32,862 nucleotides of DNA from NCBI GenBank assembly GCA_012518975.1, contig JAAYRC010000206.1:1-32862 (forward strand), in the 5' to 3' direction. Below are positions 1-7,085 of this stretch, piece by piece. Position 1 is the stretch's first letter. Each line of letters opens with the position of its first letter. The notes beneath the pieces are model-generated. The model was not told the DNA's origin. It did no database searches and was given only the letters and a program-made list of their open reading frames with translations. This DNA comes from Clostridiales bacterium (lineage in GTDB: Bacteria; Bacillota; Clostridia; Lachnospirales; Lachnospiraceae). Position numbers and translations under genes: made by a program.

Positions 1-25
1 AAACACCTAAGGGGGAGGAATGACA

Positions 26-853
26 ATGAAATTTATCTCATGGAATATAGATTCATTAAATGCTGCTCTTGTTAGTGATTCAGCACGTGCTTTATTATCA
101 AGAGATGTAATAAATACAATTATCGAACATAAGGCAGATGTAATCGCTATACAGGAAACCAAGTTATCAAGCCAGGGACCTACTAAGAAACATAAAGAAA
201 TCTTAGAGAATATGTTTCCTGACTATGAAATTGTTTGGAATAGCTCAGTGGAACCAGCTAGGAAGGGTTATGCTGGTACCATGTTTTTATATAGGAATGA
301 TTTAGCACCATCTGTTACCTATCCTGTAATAGGAGCACCTGATACCATGGATGCGGAAGGGCGAATACTGACATTGGAATTTGAGGATTTTTATTTGACT
401 CAAGTATATACACCCAATGCCGGGGATGGTTTAAAACGTTTAGACGATCGCCAGACCTGGGATATAAAATATGCTGATTATCTGGAATCCTTAGATAAGG
501 AGAAGCCAGTTATTGCAGCAGGTGATTATAACGTGGCACATAAGGAAATAGACCTGGCCCATCCCGATAATAATCATAATTCTGCTGGCTTCACTGATGA
601 AGAGCGTCAGGGCTTTACAAATCTTTTAGCAAGAGGATTTACAGATAGCTTTCGTCTTGTTCATGGTGATGTAACAGGGGCTTATACCTGGTGGGCCCAG
701 AGAGTAAGAACTAGTAAAATTAATAATTCTGGTTGGAGAATTGATTATTGGTTAGTGAGTGATCGCATTGCAGATAAGGTTATAAAATCTGAAATGATTG
801 ATTCAGGTCCAAGGCAAGATCATACCCCAATACTACTTGAAATTGATATGTAG
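26..853 (+). CDS. xth: Exonuclease III family AP endonuclease (Xth/ExoA)
   Basis: Probable DNA-repair nuclease that cuts at abasic sites and trims 3' ends, acting in the cytoplasm. The 275-residue length fits the exonuclease III branch of the endonuclease/exonuclease/phosphatase fold. Visible landmarks are an N-terminal SWNIDS (family Asn), IQETK with the metal-binding Glu, GDYNVAH with the catalytic Asp and Asn, WRIDYWLVS, and the C-terminal RQDHTPILLEI containing the Asp-His pair. I start at the second ATG (position 26), because the GGGAGG site ends at 18 and leaves normal spacing; the ATG at 20 sits almost on the ribosome site. The gene begins at the window edge, so its promoter is not visible. 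The pirin gene follows after 37 nt. Confidence 0.93.
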   Translation: MKFISWNIDSLNAALVSDSARALLSRDVINTIIEHKADVIAIQETKLSSQGPTKKHKEILENMFPDYEIVWNSSVEPARKGYAGTMFLYRNDLAPSVTYPVIGAPDTMDAEGRILTLEFEDFYLTQVYTPNAGDGLKRLDDRQTWDIKYADYLESLDKEKPVIAAGDYNVAHKEIDLAHPDNNHNSAGFTDEERQGFTNLLARGFTDSFRLVHGDVTGAYTWWAQRVRTSKINNSGWRIDYWLVSDRIADKVIKSEMIDSGPRQDHTPILLEIDM

Positions 854-890
854 TAAACAAACAAATAAATTAGCTAAGGAGGCTAAGCGT

Positions 891-1730
891 ATGGAAAGAA
901 AAATCAAACAAGAGGTAAGAGGTTTTAGGACACAGGATGGTGCGGGTGTAAACCTGGTAAGAGTATTAGGACATGGAACTATTGAGGAATACGATCCAAT
1001 ATTGATGCTCGATTCCTTTGATAGTGTAAACCCTGATGAATATATAGCAGGGTTTCCTATGCATCCCCATAGAGGTATTGAGACAATTAGCTATGTCTAT
1101 CGTGGCTATATGACCCACAAGGACAGTTTGGGCAACGAGGATACCATTGGAGAGGGTGAAGTCCAGTGGATGACAGCAGGTTCTGGCATTTTACATGAAG
1201 AAAAGCTACCAGCCTCCGAACGCCTCCTTGGTGTCCAGTTGTGGCTAAATCTTCCTGCAAAGGATAAAATGGTCCCACCAGCTTATCATAGCATTAAGAA
1301 CTCAGATATTGAGGAAATAGAATTTGATTGGGGTAAGCTTAGACTTTTGGCTGGAGAGTTTGAAGGAAGAAAGGGTTATATGAGCAAATACCTTCCTTTG
1401 GATTATTATGATCTACACATAAAAGCAAATGAGGCTCTTATATTAAATACAGATAATGACCGTTCTATAATGATGTTTACCCTTCTTGGTGATGCATATA
1501 TAGGAGATGAGCTAGTAAAAGAAAAGACAGCAGTAAAGCTAAGTTTGGGAGAGCAGGTAAAGGTAAGGGCGTCAGATAAAGATGCTCAAGTGTTATTTGT
1601 AAGCTCAACTCTTTTGTCTGAACCAGTTGCATGGGGTGGACCTATTGTTATGAACACAAAGGAAGAATTGAGTAAGGCCTTTGATGATTTGAAAAAAGGT
1701 ACATTTCTACAAAATGACATATCATATTGA
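891..1730 (+). CDS. Pirin family protein
   Basis: Bicupin protein of the pirin family, 279 residues. Bacterial pirins are metal-binding and some have quercetin 2,3-dioxygenase activity; the physiological role here is unknown. The N-terminal cupin carries the metal ligands in the expected pattern: HPHRG (His58 and His60) and ILHEE (His102 and Glu104). The second cupin (about 160-279) is degenerate, as usual. I start at 891 because AAGGAGG lies 8 nt upstream and the protein then begins MERKIKQEVRGF; the longer reading frame would overlap xth without a ribosome site. It is probably cotranscribed with xth. No hairpin terminator is obvious after it. Confidence 0.9.
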   Translation: MERKIKQEVRGFRTQDGAGVNLVRVLGHGTIEEYDPILMLDSFDSVNPDEYIAGFPMHPHRGIETISYVYRGYMTHKDSLGNEDTIGEGEVQWMTAGSGILHEEKLPASERLLGVQLWLNLPAKDKMVPPAYHSIKNSDIEEIEFDWGKLRLLAGEFEGRKGYMSKYLPLDYYDLHIKANEALILNTDNDRSIMMFTLLGDAYIGDELVKEKTAVKLSLGEQVKVRASDKDAQVLFVSSTLLSEPVAWGGPIVMNTKEELSKAFDDLKKGTFLQNDISY

Positions 1731-1770
1731 TGAATATATTATTATAGTAAATAAATTTTAAAAATTCCCA

Positions 1771-1799
1771 TTGACAATTCCATCCTTATATTGTACCAT
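1771..1799 (+). promoter_or_regulatory. Promoter of the GntR-ABC operon
   Basis: TTGACA at 1771-1776, a 17-nt spacer and TACCAT at 1794-1799 (4 of 6 matches to TATAAT). The predicted start near 1806 falls inside the inverted repeat just downstream, which suggests repression. Confidence 0.6.
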
Positions 1800-1801
1800 A
1801 A

Positions 1802-1824
1802 CTGTATTAACCACACTAGTACAG
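1802..1824. promoter_or_regulatory. Inverted repeat, probable YtrA-type operator
   Basis: CTGTATTA (1802-1809) and TAGTACAG (1817-1824) are inverted copies matching at 7 of 8 positions around a 7-nt centre. The site covers the predicted start of the GntR-ABC transcript. GntR/YtrA repressors usually bind an inverted repeat in their own promoter, so autorepression is the simplest reading (inference). Confidence 0.6.
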
Positions 1825-1887
1825 CTGGGACGAATGCGGTATCAAGGACATTTTATAGAAAATAAGAGTTTATGGAAGGAGAAGCCT

Positions 1888-2253
1888 GTGATAGTAATTG
1901 ATTATCGAGATCGAAGACCAATATATGAACAGGTAGTAGAGCGGTTTCAAGAATTAATACTAAAGAATCTACTTGAACCGGATAGTCAGCTACCTTCTGT
2001 TCGTAATTTGGCAATGGACCTATCCATTAATCCAAACACCATTCAGAGAGCATATTCAGAACTAGAGCGCCAAGGCTATATATATTCTGTTATGGGTAAA
2101 GGTAGCTTTGTAGCAGAAAACATACGATTGGTTTTGAATAAGAAAGAAGAGATACTGAATGAACTTAAGCAGTTAGCAAAAGCTGCAGAGGAGTATGGGA
2201 TAGCCAAAGAGGAACTGATTAATGTGATAATGGATGGAGTTAGGGAGGAGTAA
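1888..2253 (+). CDS. GntR family transcriptional regulator, YtrA subfamily
   Basis: Small DNA-binding repressor, 121 residues. It has a winged-helix domain (about 8-75: RRPIYEQVVERFQ, then LPSVRNLAMDLSINPNTIQRAYSELERQGYI) and a short C-terminal helical tail, with no large effector domain. That size and shape define the YtrA subfamily, which typically controls an adjacent ABC exporter. I use the GTG at 1888, because GGAAGGAG lies 6 nt upstream and family members begin with an equivalent IDYRDRRPIYEQ segment; the open frame further upstream is promoter and operator. The ABC ATPase starts 2 nt after the stop codon, so the two are cotranscribed and probably translationally coupled. Confidence 0.92.
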   Translation: MIVIDYRDRRPIYEQVVERFQELILKNLLEPDSQLPSVRNLAMDLSINPNTIQRAYSELERQGYIYSVMGKGSFVAENIRLVLNKKEEILNELKQLAKAAEEYGIAKEELINVIMDGVREE

Positions 2254-2255
2254 TA

Positions 2256-3158
2256 ATGATTGAGGCTGTAAATATCAGCAAAAGTTTTGATAATATTAAG
2301 GCAGTAGATCAGGTTTCTATTAAAATCCAAGAAGGTAATGTGTTTGGATTTGTAGGAACCAATGGTGCTGGTAAAAGTACATTGCTAAGGATCTTATCTG
2401 GTATTATAAGACCAGATAGTGGAGAGGCTAGAATAGACGGGATGGAGATATTTGAAAACGTTAATGCAAAAGAACTTTTTTTCTATATTTCTGATGACCA
2501 GTATTTCTTTAACAATGCTACACCAAAGGAAATGAAAAAGTTTTATGGGTCCTTCTATTCAAAATTTGATAATGAACGGTTTGATATATTGATGGAGAAG
2601 TTTGAACTTGCGCAGAACCGAAAGATTAGTACCTTTTCAAAGGGAATGAAGAAGCAGTTGTCTGTAATAATTGGTATTTGCGCAAACACAAAGTACCTCT
2701 TCTGTGATGAAACCTTTGATGGACTTGATCCTGTGATTCGCCAGGCAGTCAAGAGTATTATTGCTAAGGAGATAGCGGACCGTAAGATGACTACAGTAAT
2801 TGCATCCCATAACCTTAGAGAGCTTGAGGATATATGTGATCATGTAGGCTTGCTACACAAGGGTGGTATACTTGTTTCTAAGGATTTATATGACATGAAA
2901 TTAAATATTCATAAGGTACAATGTGTATTTCAAGATGAAGATGATATAAACAAGGTATTTGATAAATTAGATATTATAAAGCAGGAGAAACGAGGATCCC
3001 TTTATACTATTACATCTCGGGGCAACCGTGATGAAATTTCCAGAGTTTTTGATGGATTAAGTCCAGTTTTTTATGAGGTACTACCCTTATCTCTAGAAGA
3101 AATATTTATAAGTGAAACGGAGGTGGTTGGTTATGACATCAAAAAGCTCATTTCTTAA
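2256..3158 (+). CDS. ABC transporter ATP-binding protein
   Basis: Nucleotide-binding subunit of an ABC-2 type exporter, 300 residues, cytoplasmic and paired with the permease encoded next. Walker A is GTNGAGKS (34-41), the signature is FSKGM (128-132, a degenerate LSGGQ), Walker B is YLFCDE (147-152) and the switch His is H185 in IASHNL. A ~90-residue C-terminal extension follows the ATPase core, as in YtrB- and BcrA-like subunits. AGGGAGGAG precedes the ATG. The end overlaps the permease gene by 26 nt. The substrate cannot be read from sequence. YtrA-linked exporters in Firmicutes are often tied to cell-envelope stress or antibiotics, which is family knowledge and not shown here. Confidence 0.93.
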   Translation: MIEAVNISKSFDNIKAVDQVSIKIQEGNVFGFVGTNGAGKSTLLRILSGIIRPDSGEARIDGMEIFENVNAKELFFYISDDQYFFNNATPKEMKKFYGSFYSKFDNERFDILMEKFELAQNRKISTFSKGMKKQLSVIIGICANTKYLFCDETFDGLDPVIRQAVKSIIAKEIADRKMTTVIASHNLRELEDICDHVGLLHKGGILVSKDLYDMKLNIHKVQCVFQDEDDINKVFDKLDIIKQEKRGSLYTITSRGNRDEISRVFDGLSPVFYEVLPLSLEEIFISETEVVGYDIKKLIS

Positions 3159-5211
3159 ATTACAAAAAGAAGATATAAAGAGAAGAATTTGGAGCATATC
3201 ACTCTCCATGCTGGCATTTTTCCTTCTATATACTTTGGTTTGTGCAATGAGGGTTAGTAACTATGGAAAGATATCGGGTAGTAACGATTGGAATTATAGA
3301 CAACTTGTTAATTTCATGGGACCAAATAATGAGTATTTAATGATGATTACGATTGTAGCTTCAGTGGTTATTGGCTTAAGCGGTTTCTTCTATTTGCATT
3401 CCCGAAGGAAGGTGGATTTATTTCATAGTATACCTGTTAGAAGAGAAAGAATGTTTGCGGCTGTCTATATTAATGGTCTACTAATATACCTTGTTCCATA
3501 CCTAATTAACATGCTTCTATGCATGGTAATATTGAGTATAAATAATTACATGACAGTGGAAGTGTTTGTAACCGCTTTATTTACATTTGGAGTTAATGTT
3601 ATTTATTATTGTCTTATGTATACAGTAACAATTATTGCCCTTATGTTAACAGGCAATATTGTAGTTAGTTTCTTAGGTTCAATGGTTTTCTTCATTTACG
3701 GTTTGTTTGTTACTTGGTTAATTGAGACGTATTTTACTAGTTTTTTCAGAAGCTATTATGAATTTGCTGTTTTTGATAAATTATATGCGACTTTATCTCC
3801 CATAGGTAGTTATGTTAAGACTTCAAGTTTATTGAGGGATGGTGGAGTAAACCTAAATCAATTATTTTCTATATTGATTGTTGTGGCCCTTACCTTGGCT
3901 TTGATTGCTTTTGCTGTTTTTCTTTACAAAAAGCGTCCTTCCGAATCAGCAGGAAATGCTATGGTCTTTGAGATATCGAAGCCAATTATCAAGCTTGCCC
4001 TTGTAATTCCCATATCCTTAGCAGGCGGAATTATGTTTATGTCAATATCAAATAATGATAGTAAGGGCTGGCTAATATTTGGATTAATATTTTCTTTGTT
4101 AATCAGTTATGGAATTGTTGAGACAATCTATAATTTTGATATTCGAAAAGCTTTTAGTGGAAAATATTATCTCCTTGCATCAGCATTAACAGTAGCTGTG
4201 ATAGCTAGTATTTTTCAGTTTGATTTATTTAAGTATGATTCATACATTCCAAAGAAAAAAAACATAGAGACGATGAGTGTGGTTATATACGGTTTAGATA
4301 ATCAAATCACATATTATAATTATTATGGTAATACAAATAGATATATATCTCCACAAGAATACCAACTTAATAACATGAAAATAAAGGACTTTGATTCGGC
4401 GTATTCTATTGTGGAAATGGGTATTGAATATTTAGATGAGAGCAAAGATATACCCCCATGGCTGACAGAATGGAACGAAAAGGAGTACAGATACATTGTA
4501 AGGTATAATTTAAAGAATGGAAAAGAAGTCCATAAACAATATGTTGTTCCAATTGATGTAAGCTACGATCATTTACAGGAAGTTTTTGAAGATTTGGATT
4601 TTAAGAAGGGGCATTATCCGATTTATAATTGGGAAGTTAGTAGTATTCAAATGGTTTCCTCCTATAATGATTTTGGGGAGAAGAGTTTTAGCTTAAGCCT
4701 GGAAGATAAAAGCAAACTACTAGGAATATTTAAGGAGGAATTAAGTGCTCTTAAGATGGAAGAGGTTAGTAAGACACAACCTGTTGCAAAATTACAATTT
4801 CAAACTAGAGACATTTCAGAAACTTACTATGTCTATCCGTCATATACCAGAACAATAAACTTTCTTAAGGAACATGGATTTGATGCGGTAAGTGTGTCGG
4901 AAAAAGATAATATCGAAAAGATAGTTATACAAAATCCAAATGCTTTATACAAGGATGATAAAGACAAGGTTGAGAGTTTGCAAATAGGAGAAAAGGAATA
5001 CACTAGTCCAGAATCTATAGGAGAGATATATTCTTCCTTGGTTTCAGATGAATACTATCATAATAATAGAATTCTTATAGATGTGGAGAGTTCTATAAAT
5101 GTTACGGTCACATTTAAGCTAGATGATTACGGGAACCATATAAATAAGTGGTATTATTTTAGAAAAGGAGAGATACCAGATTTTGTGAAGAAAGATATCG
5201 GAATCCAATAG
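3133..5211 (+). CDS. ABC-2 type permease with a large C-terminal domain
   Basis: Membrane subunit of the YtrA-linked ABC system, 692 residues. I judge about nine hydrophobic segments by eye (near 21-38, 69-88, 110-135, 143-172, 177-198, 246-265, 287-305, 313-331 and 346-362), followed by a ~320-residue charged, Tyr-rich domain with no membrane segment. A loop after the second segment reads HSRRKVDLFHSIPVRRERMF, a motif I associate with this family of large clostridial ABC-2 permeases; the tail may correspond to DUF6449, from memory and unchecked. I start at 3133, where GGAGG lies 9 nt upstream; the GTG at 3112 has no ribosome site. The operon ends at the strong hairpin at 5294-5335. Confidence 0.85.
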   Translation: MTSKSSFLKLQKEDIKRRIWSISLSMLAFFLLYTLVCAMRVSNYGKISGSNDWNYRQLVNFMGPNNEYLMMITIVASVVIGLSGFFYLHSRRKVDLFHSIPVRRERMFAAVYINGLLIYLVPYLINMLLCMVILSINNYMTVEVFVTALFTFGVNVIYYCLMYTVTIIALMLTGNIVVSFLGSMVFFIYGLFVTWLIETYFTSFFRSYYEFAVFDKLYATLSPIGSYVKTSSLLRDGGVNLNQLFSILIVVALTLALIAFAVFLYKKRPSESAGNAMVFEISKPIIKLALVIPISLAGGIMFMSISNNDSKGWLIFGLIFSLLISYGIVETIYNFDIRKAFSGKYYLLASALTVAVIASIFQFDLFKYDSYIPKKKNIETMSVVIYGLDNQITYYNYYGNTNRYISPQEYQLNNMKIKDFDSAYSIVEMGIEYLDESKDIPPWLTEWNEKEYRYIVRYNLKNGKEVHKQYVVPIDVSYDHLQEVFEDLDFKKGHYPIYNWEVSSIQMVSSYNDFGEKSFSLSLEDKSKLLGIFKEELSALKMEEVSKTQPVAKLQFQTRDISETYYVYPSYTRTINFLKEHGFDAVSVSEKDNIEKIVIQNPNALYKDDKDKVESLQIGEKEYTSPESIGEIYSSLVSDEYYHNNRILIDVESSINVTVTFKLDDYGNHINKWYYFRKGEIPDFVKKDIGIQ

Positions 5212-5293
5212 GTAAGTAAGCTAATTAACTATAATTAATATATTTAACCTTGTATTAATTATGATTCGTTTGAATGTTAGAAAAATGATTAGG

Positions 5294-5348
5294 CCTTTCA
5301 TCTGTTTTGTTGAAGTTCAGCAGACAGATGAAAGGTTTTCTTATTTTT
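5294..5348 (+). terminator. Rho-independent terminator of the GntR-ABC operon
   Basis: CCTTTCATCTGT (5294-5305) pairs perfectly with ACAGATGAAAGG (5324-5335). The internal TGAA/TTCA pairing can extend the stem, and TTTTCTTATTTTT follows. It lies 83 nt after the permease stop. Confidence 0.88.
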
Positions 5349-5367
5349 AAAGTTTTTTAAAAAAAGC

Positions 5368-5395
5368 TTGAATTTGTATAAAAATACGTTATAAT
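5368..5395 (+). promoter_or_regulatory. Promoter of the cDPG-synthetase-like gene
   Basis: TTGAAT (5368-5373), a 16-nt spacer and a perfect TATAAT (5390-5395). The predicted start is near 5402, about 197 nt before the start codon, so the transcript has a long leader. Confidence 0.75.
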
Positions 5396-5401
5396 ATATG
5401 G

Positions 5402-5598
5402 TAAATATATACCGCAATACTAAATCACAATGATTAAGTTGATTTATAGTTATCTTGTTGCATTCATTGAATCCTATAAGAAATCAATGGTTTGCACTAA
5501 GAAAAAGCATTTGCTAGATAACTGATCATGAGAAGGGTTGCAGCATATAGAAATGCAAACAGATGCATAATTATTAATCAGAAACGAGGAGGAGTAAC
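5402..5598 (+). other. Long 5' leader with potential RNA structure
   Basis: This ~197-nt untranslated stretch lies between the predicted start of transcription and the gene. AGTTATCT (5448-5455) can pair with AGATAACT (5516-5523), enclosing a second stem CATTGA/TCAATG (5465-5470 with 5484-5489). TTGCA/TGCAA also recur near 5539-5565. I see no poly-T terminator and recognise no known riboswitch. With the terminator and promoter above, this accounts for the 387-nt gap between the genes. Confidence 0.4.
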
Positions 5599-6942
5599 AT
5601 GAAGAAAAGAAATATTATAATTATTGGTGCTGCCGGTCGAGATTTCCATAATTTCAACACATATTATCGCAGCAATGAGCTTTACAATGTAGTAGCATTT
5701 ACAGCAGCACAGATACCTGATATTGATGACAGGAAGTACCCTGCTGAACTAGCTGGTGATCTATACCCACAGGGAATTCCAATTTATGCTCAGGATAAAT
5801 TGGCTGACCTTATTAAAGAACTAGATGTGGATGAATGTGTATTTGCCTATAGTGATGTAAATTATCAAGGTGTAATGGCTATTTCTGCTATAGTAAATGC
5901 TGCTGGCGCTGACTTTACACTTCTTGGACCTAAAAATACTGCAATAGAAAGTACAAAACCAGTAATTTCAGTGTGTGCAGTTAGAACAGGCTCTGGAAAA
6001 AGCCAGACATCAAGAAAAATCATTGAATTGCTAATGGAAAAGAATCTTAAGGTTATAGCAATTAGACATCCTATGCCTTATGGAGATTTAGTGGCTCAAA
6101 AAGTACAACGTTTTGCTACAGTAGAGGACCTACAGAAGCATAAATGTACAATTGAAGAAATGGAAGAGTATGAGCCCCACGTAGAGCGTGGAAACATTAT
6201 ATACGCTGGTGTTGATTATGAAGCTATCTTACGGGCGGCTGAAAATGATCCAGACGGTTGTGATGTAATCCTATGGGATGGTGGAAATAATGACTTCTCC
6301 TTCTATAAAGAAGATTTGGCTGTTACAATAGTAGACCCCCATCGTCCTGGTCATGAGCTAAGCTATTATCCTGGAGAAGTTTGCCTCAGAGTTGCAGATG
6401 TGGCTGTAATTAACAAGGTTGATAGTGCAAGTCAAGATGCAATTGCCACAGTTGAAAACAACATAAAAAAGATTAATCCAAATGCAAAAATTATTAAGGC
6501 TGAATCAAAGATAACTGTAGACAATCCAGATATAATTAAGGGCAAGAGGGTATTAGTAGTAGAGGATGGTCCTACTTTAACTCATGGTGAAATGAAGCTT
6601 GGTGCAGGAACAGTAGCTGCCCAAAGATTTGGAGCAGGAGAGATTGTAGATCCTCGACCTTATGTTGTAGGAAAGCTTAAAGAAACCTTTGATATCTACC
6701 CTAATATCGGTGTGCTATTACCTGCCATGGGTTATGGCGAACAGCAGTTAAAAGACTTGGAGCAGACAATAAACAATACAGAATGTGATGCTGTAATTGT
6801 AGGAACACCTATTGATTTGACTAGAATTATCAATATTAACAAGCCCTATACCCGTGTGCATTATGAGCTGGATGAAATATCTTCTCCAAACCTTACAGAA
6901 ATAATAAATGATTTTGTCAAGCAGCATAATCTAGAGAAATAG
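5599..6942 (+). CDS. Cyclic 2,3-diphosphoglycerate synthetase-like P-loop protein
   Basis: A 447-residue cytoplasmic protein resembling the enzyme that cyclises 2,3-diphosphoglycerate with ATP in methanogens. Many bacterial homologues carry this name or 'GTPase' without biochemical proof. The N-terminal ~115 residues look Rossmann-like (IIIIGAAGRDFHNF). A P-loop follows at RTGSGKSQTS (129-138), then RHPMPYG (156-162), WDGGNND (226-232) and NKVD (272-275, which looks like a G4-type guanine-recognition motif). GAGGAGGAG precedes the ATG. The gene is monocistronic, bounded by its own promoter and by the terminator at 6951. Confidence is good for the family and low for the reaction. Confidence 0.8.
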   Translation: MKKRNIIIIGAAGRDFHNFNTYYRSNELYNVVAFTAAQIPDIDDRKYPAELAGDLYPQGIPIYAQDKLADLIKELDVDECVFAYSDVNYQGVMAISAIVNAAGADFTLLGPKNTAIESTKPVISVCAVRTGSGKSQTSRKIIELLMEKNLKVIAIRHPMPYGDLVAQKVQRFATVEDLQKHKCTIEEMEEYEPHVERGNIIYAGVDYEAILRAAENDPDGCDVILWDGGNNDFSFYKEDLAVTIVDPHRPGHELSYYPGEVCLRVADVAVINKVDSASQDAIATVENNIKKINPNAKIIKAESKITVDNPDIIKGKRVLVVEDGPTLTHGEMKLGAGTVAAQRFGAGEIVDPRPYVVGKLKETFDIYPNIGVLLPAMGYGEQQLKDLEQTINNTECDAVIVGTPIDLTRIININKPYTRVHYELDEISSPNLTEIINDFVKQHNLEK

Positions 6943-6950
6943 AAGATCTT

Positions 6951-6983
6951 AAGGTCAATTAGATAAACTAATTGGCCTTTTTT
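6951..6983 (+). terminator. Rho-independent terminator
   Basis: AAGGTCAATTAG (6951-6962) pairs with CTAATTGGCCTT (6968-6979) with one G-U pair and a 5-nt loop, followed by a run of T. It starts 9 nt after the preceding stop codon. Confidence 0.92.
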
Positions 6984-7005
6984 ATGTAGTAAAAATCGGC
7001 CATTG

Positions 7006-7034
7006 TTGACTGCTTTTGTATAAAATGCTAATAT
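7006..7034 (+). promoter_or_regulatory. Promoter of the DUF2339 gene
   Basis: TTGACT (7006-7011), a 17-nt spacer and TAATAT (7029-7034), with an extended -10 TG at 7026-7027. It lies directly upstream of the ribosome site. Confidence 0.65.
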
Positions 7035-7085
7035 GAAATTATTAATTTTATAACTTTTGTGAGTACGATTTGGTGGGGGGCTATT

